The translations under genes were made by a program, and so were the position numbers. A DNA stretch of 64,000 nucleotides from contig NZ_CP082922.1 of NCBI RefSeq assembly GCF_019931675.1, forward strand, positions 3,239,001-3,303,000, in the 5' to 3' direction. Positions within the stretch are counted from its first letter, which is position 1; the number at the start of each line of letters is the position of its first letter. The notes under the pieces were generated by a model. That model saw only the letters and a list, made by a program, of their open reading frames with translations. It did no database searches and was not told the origin of the DNA. This document shows positions 56,101 through 63,188 of the stretch, one piece after another. Source of the DNA: Nocardioides rotundus. Lineage in GTDB: Bacteria; Actinomycetota; Actinomycetes; Propionibacteriales; Nocardioidaceae.

Positions 56101-56325
56101 CAGCGGGTCCGGGTCGAGCGCGGACTCCACGGCCACCAGGTCCCGGCCGGCGTCGATCGCGGCGGCCATGTCCCGGTTAAACGCGAGCACCAGGTCCAGG
56201 TCGGCGCGCTGCTTGTCGGTGTACTCCCCCAGATGGTGGTCGTGGTCGCCACAGTGGTGGGCGTGCACGGGGTGGGGCGAGCCGCCTCCGCCCCAGATCC
56301 CCTGGTCCAGTGGCGCCTCGGGCAT
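53149..56325 (-). CDS. large beta-propeller and PHP/DUF3604-domain metal hydrolase
   Basis: 1,058 residues without a signal peptide. A His-rich N-terminus (HPVHAHHCGDHDHHLGEYTD) is followed by repeats of beta-propeller type (about 100-560; e.g. DGSTLTAWVEWVPDEG, WDPAVATFADGTLAHAWSEY), then a PHP/DUF3604 domain (about 583-830): FWGDLHRHS, FWAVTDHSEN, YGFEWTSADHGHQNVI, TIPHHPGAA and IASSDHGFGAS supply metal ligands. A C-terminal beta domain follows. It should hydrolyse a phosphate ester or related bond. First gene in an operon with BCCT and OpuAC, so the substrate is likely a choline- or betaine-like compound. It may act inside the cell. Confidence 0.8.
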   Translation of the reverse strand: MPEAPLDQGIWGGGGSPHPVHAHHCGDHDHHLGEYTDKQRADLDLVLAFNRDMAAAIDAGRDLVAVESALDPDPLRYMWVDEGAGRIPEMIETARTALTAAPDLPGHRRLDAATVEGSERAARPTVAAGPDGSTLTAWVEWVPDEGDVLRATLLGPGGGTASAERLTAGRLDLYRPTALITSDGTPWVFFGGGEVAGEVAVWAVRRGPDGWTEPERVSTGEHPAFNQEAVAVGDGGIELCWQGRRGDRFAVFSRSYDGAWGPTAHVTEDVDVNVWDPAVATFADGTLAHAWSEYRDGRYRVALRRTSPDGTRSRPVTLPGDGYALHPSLAVTTDQRLWCAYDLVTVPQHGGSGPTRLRPNPGPDEDPDAGRWRPRQGGAEVPPELLREIRSEIAVVCVDEDGSVGTAPGRLAPDLDVVPAALPKLAATDDGGLTVVYRIHRKLPLMTFYWEVAAQTLGAEGWQAPATVRHSDGTLQEVGLAVLPGRVEVALQTDHRLERALRWTEGFGGRECPYLLDHHGSVVWHGVHGTGHVSIATVPVAGEVAAPTRPAPQGEAPREDVRGWATTPERVDRYVARVGDREFTLFWGDLHRHSLVSRCTAGDEPHLEDFYRYAWDVCEYDFWAVTDHSENSSPYQWWGIQKIADLFHIPDRFVPLYGFEWTSADHGHQNVIYGDVARGAPIFSAFADGSTDPAGLWAGLAEHPDYPAVTIPHHPGAAMVYNDWDFHDPRYSRLVEVFQACRGSYEAPGAFRQYSDAIIEGTFTADGLARGHRFGLIASSDHGFGASYVGAYAPSLSRSDVFDALHGRRTFAATTRDVLLDVRLGDGPDQAFLGEETVGTGARTLHVHGEGYADLARVEILRNGELVHVHAPRVAPEGWLEVPLRVEWGGSDTTTRWDGRLEVHGGRVVATPCVSPEIVSVDETSVRWRAATQSFGTTYGAQRGGVELTLVGPPDAVVDLACGDRTAQVPLGRLAEERPVEVPGTPGHLRLQRGTGGLASLGRRTVDLTWTDPVGAKEPAYYYVRLLQTDGEMAWSSPIWVDPPEPGSHGADEGNESA

Positions 56326-56417
56326 GGTCGAGCCTCCTCTCCGGTGGTGCTCGATAGGCTAGGTCGATCACCCGGCGGCGGCCCACGACTGCGCTAGACG
56401 GGTTCTCTACCCCTCTG

Positions 56418-56432
56418 ATAGACGATCTCTAT
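56418..56432 (+). promoter_or_regulatory. LysR-type palindrome over the LysR start
   Basis: ATAGA-CGATC-TCTAT overlaps the ATG of the LysR gene. The T-N11-A form is typical of LysR sites. It lies in the 105-bp gap shared with the DUF3604 operon. Confidence 0.5.
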
Positions 56433-57321
56433 GGATCGCCGCCAGCTGGAGTACTTCCTCGCCGTCGTGGACGCGGGCAGCTTCACCGCGGCCGCCCGGA
56501 GCCACCACATCTCCCAGCCCTCGCTGTCGCACGCGATCGCGACACTGGAGCGCACCCTGGGCGTGCGCCTCTTCGAGCGCCTGGGCCGCGGGGTGCGCCT
56601 GACCGCAGCGGGCGAGGCGCTGGTCGCCCCGGCCCGGCACACGCTGCGGGCCTTCGCCCTGGCGCAGGGCGCGGTGCGCAGCGTGGGCGAGACCGACTCC
56701 GGGTCGCTGCGGATCATCACCACGACCCTGTGGTCGATGGAGCCGCTGGCCCAGCTGGTCGGGACCTTCCGCCGCCTGCATCCGGCCGTGGACTTCGTGA
56801 TCGCCGATCCCGAGGACCGCACCGAGGTGCTGGAGCAGCTGCGCGCGGGCGACCAGGAGTTCGGCCTGGTCGAGGGCGAGGTGACCGACCGCAGCCTGCG
56901 CGGCCTGGTGCTGGCGCGGCCGCGTCTGGTGGCGGTGCTGCCGCCGCGGGCGCTGCCGGGCACCACGGTGGTGACGCCGGCGGACCTGCGCGCCGTGGGG
57001 GTGATCAGCACCCCACCCGGCACGTCGCTGCACCACCTCACGCGGTCCTTCCTCGGCGCGGGGAGCGAGCCGATCGCGCCCGCCGTACGCACCGCGCACC
57101 TGGCGTCGGTGGTGCCGATGGTGCTCGCCGGCGCCGGGGCGGCGCTGCTGCCGGACCGGCTGGCCGAGGAGTCCGCGACCCGCGGTGTCCGGGTCCTGCC
57201 CCTGCAGCAGGAGATGAAGCTGGAGGTGCGGCTGGTCTGGCGCGCCGACGGGCTGGGGCCGCTGGCCGAGCAGTTCCTGGCGCTGGCCACGGCGGAGACC
57301 GGCCGCCCGGGTGAGGAATAG
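56431..57321 (+). CDS. LysR-family regulator, probable control of the DUF3604-BCCT-OpuAC operon
   Basis: 296 residues. The N-terminal helix-turn-helix is MDRRQLEYFLAVVDAGSFTA, SHHISQPSLSHAIATLERTL and GVRLFERLGRGVRLTAAGEA. The effector domain has LRIITTTLWSMEPLAQLVG and VPMVLAGAGAALLPDRLAEE. It is of the CynR/CbbR-like general type. Divergent position and the palindrome suggest that it regulates itself and the operon. The ligand is unknown. Confidence 0.87.
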   Translation: MDRRQLEYFLAVVDAGSFTAAARSHHISQPSLSHAIATLERTLGVRLFERLGRGVRLTAAGEALVAPARHTLRAFALAQGAVRSVGETDSGSLRIITTTLWSMEPLAQLVGTFRRLHPAVDFVIADPEDRTEVLEQLRAGDQEFGLVEGEVTDRSLRGLVLARPRLVAVLPPRALPGTTVVTPADLRAVGVISTPPGTSLHHLTRSFLGAGSEPIAPAVRTAHLASVVPMVLAGAGAALLPDRLAEESATRGVRVLPLQQEMKLEVRLVWRADGLGPLAEQFLALATAETGRPGEE

Positions 57322-57340
57322 TTGTGCGCTTGGTGGTGTC

Positions 57341-58189
57341 ATGGCTGGCATGACTGTTCCCAGCATCCAGCTCAATGACGGCACCAACATCCCCCAGCTC
57401 GGCGTGGGCGTCTTCCAGGTCGAGCCCGGCCGCACCGCCCAGGTGGTGAGCGACGCCCTCGAGGTCGGCTACCGCCACATCGACACCGCGCAGATGTACG
57501 GCAACGAGGCGGAGGTCGGCCAGGCGATCCGCGACTCCGGCATCCAGCGCTCGGACCTCTACGTCACCACCAAGCTGAACAACGGCTACCACGAGCCCGA
57601 CGCGGCGCGGCGCGCGCTCGACGAGTCCCTGGAGAAGCTCGGCCCGATCGACCTGTTCCTCATCCACTGGCCGCTGCCGACGCTCTACGACGGTGACTTC
57701 GTGGCGACCTGGAAGGCGCTGGAGGAGTTCCGCGGCGCCGGCGACGTGCGCTCCATCGGCGTCTCCAACTTCCAGCCCGAGCACCTCAAGCGGATCATCG
57801 ACGAGACCGGCGTGGTGCCGGTGGTCAACCAGGTGGAGGTGCACCCCTACTTCGCCAACGAGGCGGTCCGCCGGGCCGACGCCGACTACCAGATCGCCAC
57901 CGAGGCGTGGTCGCCGATCGCCCAGGGTGACGTCCTGACCGACCCGGTGATCACCGCGATCGCCGAGGAGACGGGGCGCACCCCGGCCCAGGTGACCCTG
58001 CGCTGGCACGTGCAGCGCGGCGACATCGTCTTCCCGAAGTCGAACAACCGCGAGCGGCTGCAGCAGAACTTCGAGATCTTCGACTTCAACCTCGACTCCG
58101 ACCAGATGGCGAGGATCGACGGGCTGAACCGGGGCGAGGAGGGTCGCCGCGGCCCCAACCCGGACACCTTCGACTACGTCCCCGAGTGA
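57341..58189 (+). CDS. aldo/keto reductase
   Basis: 282 residues, a TIM barrel. GVGVFQVEPGRTAQVVSDAL, EVGYRHIDTAQMYGNEAEVG (catalytic Asp and Tyr), VTTKLNNGYHEPDAARRALD (Lys), DLFLIHWPLP (His) and IGVSNFQPEHLKRI are the family blocks; the NADPH site is VFPKSNNRERLQQN. It is of the 2,5-diketo-D-gluconate reductase group (AKR5). ATG 57341 gives MAGMTVPSIQL; ATG 57350 is equally possible. It follows the LysR gene by 19 bases. Confidence 0.9.
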   Translation: MAGMTVPSIQLNDGTNIPQLGVGVFQVEPGRTAQVVSDALEVGYRHIDTAQMYGNEAEVGQAIRDSGIQRSDLYVTTKLNNGYHEPDAARRALDESLEKLGPIDLFLIHWPLPTLYDGDFVATWKALEEFRGAGDVRSIGVSNFQPEHLKRIIDETGVVPVVNQVEVHPYFANEAVRRADADYQIATEAWSPIAQGDVLTDPVITAIAEETGRTPAQVTLRWHVQRGDIVFPKSNNRERLQQNFEIFDFNLDSDQMARIDGLNRGEEGRRGPNPDTFDYVPE

Positions 58190-58220
58190 CCCTCGGGTCC
58201 ACGTCGTCCAGGAGGGGCCG

Positions 58221-59435
58221 GTGACCGCCGGCCCCTCCTCCGACTTCCGGCTGCGCGACGTCTGGCTGGCGGCCTACGGGCCGAGCCTGGTCGCCTCGGT
58301 CGGGTACGGCGCCGTCGGGCCGGTCCTGGCCCTGCAGGCGCGGGCCCTGGGCGCCAGCTACAGCACCGCCGCGCTGGTCGTCGCGCTGATGCCGCTCGGG
58401 ATGCTGCTGGCTTCCCTGCCCAGCGGCGCGGTGATCGCCCGGATCGGCGAGCGCCGGATGCTGGTCTGGGCGGGCGTCGTCGACGCGGTCGCGATGGCCG
58501 GTGCGGCACTCGCCCCGACGCCGTGGCTGCTGGGTGCGGCGGCGTTCGTCAGCGGCGTCGCGTGGACGGCCTTCCTCATCGCCCGGCAGGGCTTCATGAT
58601 CCTGGCCGTCCCGATGGCGTTCCGCGCCCGCGCGATGTCGCTGCTCGGCGGCACGTTCCGGGTCGGCGTCCTCGTCGGCCCGGTGCTCGGGGCGGGCCTC
58701 ATCCACTGGTCCGGCCTGCCGGCCGTCTTCTGGCTCGCCTGCGGCACCTCGCTGGCCGCGGGGCTGCTCGCCGCGGTCGTGACCGATCTCGGGGAGGCCG
58801 AGCACCTGGCCGCGGCGGCGGGGCCGCGCCCCTCGGTGTGGTCGGTGCTGCGGGAGCATCGCCGGGTGCTGGCCGTCGTCGGCACGGCGGTGATCGTCAT
58901 CGGCGCCTCCCGGTCGGTGCGCACCTCGCTGCTGCCGCTGTGGGCGGACTTCATCGGGCTGCCGGGCAGCACGATCAGCCTGATCTTCGCGATCACCGCC
59001 GCAATCGACCTGGCCTTCCTGATCCCGGGCGGCTGGGTCATGGACCGGGTCGGCCGCACCGTGGTCGCCGTACCCGTCGTCCTCTCCGTCGCCGTGGGCG
59101 CGCTGCTGCTGCCGCTGACCGACGGGCCGGTCGGGGTCACGCTGGTGATGTCGCTGATCGCCCTGGGCAACGGGCTGGGCTCGGGCATCGTGATGACCCT
59201 GGGAGCCGACACCGCGCCCACCTCGGGGCGCTCGCAGTTCCTCGGCGCCTGGCGCCTGTGCGGGGCGATCGGCACGTCGAGCGGGCCGCTGCTGGTGAGC
59301 GGCGCGGCACTGGTCGCGCCCCTGGCCGTGGCCTGCGTGGTGATCGGCGTGCTGTCCCTGCTGGGAACCGCCTGGGTGGCCCACGCCGTCCTCGGGGTGG
59401 ACCGGCAGCTGCGGGTCAGCCCACCTGGACCGTGA
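58221..59435 (+). CDS. MFS transporter
   Basis: 404 residues with 12 hydrophobic segments. MLLASLPSGAVIARIGERRM is the loop 2-3 motif, FRVGVLVGPVLGAGLIHWSG a motif-C-like helix 5, and GGWVMDRVGRTVVAVPVVL the loop 8-9 repeat. It belongs to the drug/proton antiporter type; the substrate is unknown. GGAGGGGCC precedes GTG 58221. Its 3' end overlaps the convergent membrane-protein gene by 20 bases. Confidence 0.87.
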   Translation: MTAGPSSDFRLRDVWLAAYGPSLVASVGYGAVGPVLALQARALGASYSTAALVVALMPLGMLLASLPSGAVIARIGERRMLVWAGVVDAVAMAGAALAPTPWLLGAAAFVSGVAWTAFLIARQGFMILAVPMAFRARAMSLLGGTFRVGVLVGPVLGAGLIHWSGLPAVFWLACGTSLAAGLLAAVVTDLGEAEHLAAAAGPRPSVWSVLREHRRVLAVVGTAVIVIGASRSVRTSLLPLWADFIGLPGSTISLIFAITAAIDLAFLIPGGWVMDRVGRTVVAVPVVLSVAVGALLLPLTDGPVGVTLVMSLIALGNGLGSGIVMTLGADTAPTSGRSQFLGAWRLCGAIGTSSGPLLVSGAALVAPLAVACVVIGVLSLLGTAWVAHAVLGVDRQLRVSPPGP

Positions 59436-60045
59436 CCGGGTTCGAGGCCTCGCCGGTGTTGGAGTCGACCACGCGGAAGATGTTCTTCCCGGTCTGCCCG
59501 GTCTGGACGTAGGTCGTGAACTGGCCGCCGCTCACCGTGACCGTCACGGGGAAGTCGCTCCAGGAGCCGGACTCCTTGCGCTGCACCTGCAGCACGGCAC
59601 CCTCGCCGCCGTCGTAGTCGCCGGTGAGGTCGATCTGCTCCATCGCCCCCACGGAGTCCTGGCCGGCGGTCAGGTTGATCGGCTGGGTGCCCTCGCTGGC
59701 CGACCCGGACTCCGAGGGCTGCTTGCCCGCGCCGGAGACCAGCGGGCCCGCCCCGTCCTCGCCTCCGGAGGTGGTGGGGCTCGGCGTCGGGAGGTACATC
59801 GACTGCTCGCCGGAGGACCCGCCGGCCGCGGCCTGTCCCTCGTCCCCGCCGAGACCCAGGACCTTCACCGCGACGGTGACGCCGCCGGCGGCCAGCAGCC
59901 CGATCACCAGGCCCACGCCGAGGAGGGCGACGAGCCCCCACAGCACCGGGCGCTCGGCAGGCTCGCCCTCGTCGTACGGCGACGGCTGGTCGGCCTGGTC
60001 ACTCACGCTGGCTCCGGTGCTCGGGGTCGGACGGTGCGTGCTCAT
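59416..60045 (-). CDS. single-pass membrane protein with extracellular beta domain
   Basis: 209 residues. A cytoplasmic acidic N-terminus (SPYDEGEPAERPVLW), one membrane helix (GLVALLGVGLVIGLLAAGGV), a Gly/Ser/Pro-rich spacer (about 70-125) and a C-terminal beta-sandwich domain (VLQVQRKESGSWSDFPVTVT, VSGGQFTTYVQTGQTGKNIF) typical of an Ig-like fold. Likely an actinobacterial cell-surface protein of unknown role. GTG at 60006 would shorten the N-terminus. Confidence 0.7.
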   Translation of the reverse strand: MSTHRPTPSTGASVSDQADQPSPYDEGEPAERPVLWGLVALLGVGLVIGLLAAGGVTVAVKVLGLGGDEGQAAAGGSSGEQSMYLPTPSPTTSGGEDGAGPLVSGAGKQPSESGSASEGTQPINLTAGQDSVGAMEQIDLTGDYDGGEGAVLQVQRKESGSWSDFPVTVTVSGGQFTTYVQTGQTGKNIFRVVDSNTGEASNPVTVQVG

Positions 60046-60096
60046 TGTTCACGACGGCGGGTGGACACTCCAAGCCAGGTCGTCCACGGTGGGGCC

Positions 60097-61035
60097 ATGC
60101 GTCAGATGCAGATCGACCGCTTCGGCGGACCCGAGGAGCTCTACGTGGCCGAGGCACCCGCCCCGCAGGCGGGGCCGGGCCAGGTGGTGGTCCGGGTGGA
60201 GGCCGCGGGGGTGAACCCGCTGGACCACAAGATCCGCGACGGGTCCTCCGGGCTGGCGGCGAGGATCGCGCCCGAGGACTTCCCCCTGGTGCTGGGCCGG
60301 GAGTGCTGCGGCGTCGTGGAGTCCGCGGGCGAGGGGGCCGACCTCGAGCCCGGGCAGCGGGTCTTCGGGATGGTCGCGCTCTCCGACCCGGTCGGGCGGT
60401 GCTACGCCGAACAGGTCGCGGTCGACGCCTCCGCCTTCGCCCCCGCGCCCGACGGGGTCCCCTCCACGGTGCTGGGCGGCGCCGCGCTGGCGTCGTACAC
60501 CGCGTGGACCGCCGTCCACGACCTGGCACGCGTGCAGCCCGGCGAGACGGTGCTGGTGCACGGCGCCGGGGGCGGCGTCGGCCAGCTCATGGTGCAGCTG
60601 GCGGTGCGAGCCGGTGCGCGCGTCTACGGCACGGCGAGCGCCGAGAAGGCCGACCGGGTGCGCTCGCTGGGGGCTACGCCGGTCGACTACGCCTCGGAGG
60701 ACTTCCGGTCGGTCGTCCCGCCGCCGGACGTCGTGCTCGACGGGGTCTACTTCTCCACCTTCGAGCCGTCGCTGGATCACCTGGCGCCCGGCGGCCGCGT
60801 CGTCGTCCTCCCCACCCTCGCCGACCTGACCCCCGCGCAGGAGCGGGGAATCGAGGCGCACATCCCGTCGATCTCGCCCGATCGCGCGGTGCTCGCGCAG
60901 GTGGGCGGGCTGCTCGCCACCGGGGACCTGTCGATCGAGGTCGGGCAGACGTTCCCCCTCGAGGGCGCCGCCGACGCGCAGCGGCTCCTGGAGGAGGGCC
61001 ACGCCCGGGGGAAGGTCGTGCTCGAGGTCGGCTGA
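60097..61035 (+). CDS. zinc-independent quinone-oxidoreductase-like MDR protein
   Basis: 312 residues. The N-terminal barrel (MQIDRFGGPEELYVAEAPAP, GVNPLDHKIRDG) and NADPH-binding Rossmann fold (VLVHGAGGGVGQLMVQLAVR, YGTASAEKADRVRSLGATPV) are those of the medium-chain reductases of the QOR type. No zinc ligands are seen. It reduces quinones or enones. Upstream open frame to 60034 lacks a good start; ATG 60097 fits the family start. It stands alone between divergent and convergent neighbours. Confidence 0.88.
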   Translation: MRQMQIDRFGGPEELYVAEAPAPQAGPGQVVVRVEAAGVNPLDHKIRDGSSGLAARIAPEDFPLVLGRECCGVVESAGEGADLEPGQRVFGMVALSDPVGRCYAEQVAVDASAFAPAPDGVPSTVLGGAALASYTAWTAVHDLARVQPGETVLVHGAGGGVGQLMVQLAVRAGARVYGTASAEKADRVRSLGATPVDYASEDFRSVVPPPDVVLDGVYFSTFEPSLDHLAPGGRVVVLPTLADLTPAQERGIEAHIPSISPDRAVLAQVGGLLATGDLSIEVGQTFPLEGAADAQRLLEEGHARGKVVLEVG

Positions 61036-61047
61036 GCCTCGGCGGGG

Positions 61048-61440
61048 TCACTCCTCGCCGGGATAGGAGTCGATGTTCCAGACGTTGCCCTCGGGGTCGG
61101 CGACGGCGACGTTGCGGCCGCCGTACGGCGCATGCGAAGGCTCGTTGAGCTGCCGACCCCCGGCGCCCAGGGCCGCGGCGAGGACCCGGTCGACGTCCTC
61201 GTCGGAGGCGACGACGAGGTTGACGCACCCCGAGCCGACGGTGGGTCCGACCCCGTCCCGCTCGGAGCCGAGCATGATCCCGCCGTTGTCCCGCCAGCGG
61301 AACTGGGCGTGCTCGATGATCGCGGGGTCGTCGGGGCTGCGCACGACGAGCACCTCCGCGAACCCGAGCGCGCTGACGAAGTCGATGGCCCGCTCGGCGT
61401 CGGTGAAGCGCAGACAGGAGTAGAGCTGTGGTGTGGTCAT
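61048..61440 (-). CDS. VOC-family (glyoxalase/bleomycin-resistance-like) protein
   Basis: 130 residues with two beta-alpha-beta-beta-beta modules: LYSCLRFTDAERAIDFVSAL, FAEVLVVRSP, AQFRWRDNGGIMLGSERDG, then VNLVVASDEDVDRVLAAALG and GRNVAVADPEGNVWNIDSYP. The closing DPEGNVWNI motif is typical of the vicinal oxygen chelate fold. Members are isomerases, dioxygenases or resistance proteins, so the substrate is open. It follows the AraC gene by 19 bases on the same strand. Confidence 0.85.
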   Translation of the reverse strand: MTTPQLYSCLRFTDAERAIDFVSALGFAEVLVVRSPDDPAIIEHAQFRWRDNGGIMLGSERDGVGPTVGSGCVNLVVASDEDVDRVLAAALGAGGRQLNEPSHAPYGGRNVAVADPEGNVWNIDSYPGEE

Positions 61441-61459
61441 GCCAGCAGGCTGCCGGGGG

Positions 61460-62272
61460 CTACCCCACCTCGGATAGGACGATTGGGAAGTCCTCGGCGG
61501 TCTCCCGGGGCGTCTGACCGGCCAAGACCCGCCAGTCCCGGTGGAGGTGGGACTGGTCGGCGTACCCGGCCCGGTGAGCGGCCTCGGCCAGCGGCACGCC
61601 GGACTCCTGCAGCCGGTGCGCCCGGTCGAAGCGCACGACCCGGCCCAGGCGCTTCGGCCCGATGCCGAACTCGGCGGCGAACCGGGCCTGCAGGTGCCGC
61701 CGCGACCAGCCGACCCTCACGGCGACCTCGTCGACGGCGAGCCGGCCGCCCGAGTCCACCAGGAGCCGCCAGGCCTCGGCGACGGGATCGACCATCTCGG
61801 ACGGCCGCTCGTCGTGATGCAGCCGCGCGAGCAGGTGGGCCTCGACCACGTCGAACCGCTCGGCCCAGCCGGCGAACGACAACCGGTCGTGCAGGTCGCC
61901 GGGGAGTGCCTCCCGCAGCTCGCGGGTCGCCTCCGGAGAGACGATCGTCCGCCCCAGCTCGCCGGCCGGCAGCCCCAGCAGGGCCCGCGCGCCCAGCGGG
62001 GTGAGCGCCAGCTGCAGGCCGTGCTGACGTCCGTGGGTGCGGATCAGGGCCGGTGTGTCGTGCAGCCCCGAGACGAGCGACCAGTAGTCCTCCGAACCCT
62101 CCTCGCCGAGCCAGCCGCAGTCCAGCGGCTCGTCGAAGGAGAGCACCACGGTCAGCGTCGGCGACGGCAGCCCGTGGTGCACCGTCTCGGGCGGCAGCAC
62201 GAAGTCGAACCCGACGCAGCTGACGACGTACGGCGCCAGCGCCGGGTGCAGGGCGCGGGTGACGGCCGGCAC
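61460..62272 (-). CDS. AraC-family regulator
   Basis: 270 residues. The N-terminal half is a ligand-binding beta domain; the C-terminal half has two helix-turn-helix units (LAVDEVAVRVGWSRRHLQAR, FAAEFGIGPKRLGRVVRFDR, PLAEAAHRAGYADQSHLHRD). GIGPKRLGRVVRFDRA and AGYADQSHL are classical AraC motifs. The GTG at 62272 is six bases after TAGCCT, so the message is probably leaderless. It likely controls the VOC gene downstream. Confidence 0.88.
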   Translation of the reverse strand: MPAVTRALHPALAPYVVSCVGFDFVLPPETVHHGLPSPTLTVVLSFDEPLDCGWLGEEGSEDYWSLVSGLHDTPALIRTHGRQHGLQLALTPLGARALLGLPAGELGRTIVSPEATRELREALPGDLHDRLSFAGWAERFDVVEAHLLARLHHDERPSEMVDPVAEAWRLLVDSGGRLAVDEVAVRVGWSRRHLQARFAAEFGIGPKRLGRVVRFDRAHRLQESGVPLAEAAHRAGYADQSHLHRDWRVLAGQTPRETAEDFPIVLSEVG

Positions 62273-62276
62273 ATGA

Positions 62277-63188
62277 TCAGGCTAGACCGGTCCGCTCCAG
62301 TCGCACGACCTCGTGCACCGGCAGCGGGTTGTCGCGCTGGGCCGTGCAGGTGAGCCGCGCGTGGCCGCGGGGCTCGGTGCGGACGTCGACGGCCCAGTCG
62401 GTGCCGTCGTGGGCCAGCACGGTGCGGGTCAGTGAGCCGTCCCGTTCGGCGGAGCGGACCGTCACCGCGCCGATCCCGGTCGCGTCCAGGTGCCGGCGCA
62501 GCGCGATGTCGGCGTACTGCACGGGCATGGGGTACGACGACCGGCCGCGCAGGAGCGCGAGGTCGACGCGGTCGCGGCGATGCGCGGCGACCACCCCGGC
62601 AGCGTTCTGCTCGTCCAGGCCGCCGTAGTAGAGCCCCCACGGCAACACCACCATGTTGCCGGCGAACCGGTCGCCGCCGATGTGGGAGACCTCCCAGGCG
62701 GCCTCGCCCGCGGCCTCCCGGACGGCCAGGGCGGCGGGGCGGCCGCGCTCGGCGCAGCAGGCATCGTGCTTGCCGTGGGTGCAGGTGGCGAAGAGCGGGC
62801 CGGCGGTGGCCTGCCAGCCCTGCGGCCACTCCCCGCGGCCCAGCGACGCCAGGTCCAGCCGGAGCAGCTGGTGGTAGGACGCGAGGTGCGTCGTGGCCAG
62901 CCAGGTGTGTCCCGGCGTGGCGTGCGCGGCGAAGACCCGGATCCCCTCGTCGGTGCCGGACCGGGCCCCGCGGCGGATGAGGAGCGCGCGTACGCCGGCC
63001 CGGCCCGCCGCCGCCTTCAGCTCGCGGCCCAGCCCCTCGGGCAGCCGCGAGTCCAGCAGCGCGTCGCGGCCCCACGGCCCGGAGTTCTCGACCAGCAGGA
63101 ACGAGCGGACCGTGGACGCGGTCCCGGCCAGGGCGTCCGCACGCTCGCGGGCCGCGGCCGAGCAGCGGAAGTCGGCGGGCAGGCTCAC
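62277..63188 (-). CDS. sucrase/ferredoxin-like family protein
   Basis: 303 residues. LPADFRCSAAARERADALAG and a central FATCTHGKHDACCAERGRPA hold the conserved cysteines; EVSHIGGDRFAGNMVVLPWG follows. This is the sucrase-ferredoxin-like (Suc_Fer) family with a thioredoxin-like 2Fe-2S fold. Its role is poorly known; some members are called iron-sulfur reductases. GTG 63188 overlaps the JmjC gene's stop (GTGA), so they are translated together. Confidence 0.85.
   Translation of the reverse strand: MSLPADFRCSAAARERADALAGTASTVRSFLLVENSGPWGRDALLDSRLPEGLGRELKAAAGRAGVRALLIRRGARSGTDEGIRVFAAHATPGHTWLATTHLASYHQLLRLDLASLGRGEWPQGWQATAGPLFATCTHGKHDACCAERGRPAALAVREAAGEAAWEVSHIGGDRFAGNMVVLPWGLYYGGLDEQNAAGVVAAHRRDRVDLALLRGRSSYPMPVQYADIALRRHLDATGIGAVTVRSAERDGSLTRTVLAHDGTDWAVDVRTEPRGHARLTCTAQRDNPLPVHEVVRLERTGLA
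62279..62284 (-). promoter_or_regulatory. -10 box of the AraC leaderless promoter
   Basis: On the minus strand TAGCCT is followed by six bases and the GTG at 62272. It overlaps the final codons and TGA of the sucrase-ferredoxin-like gene. Confidence 0.5.
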
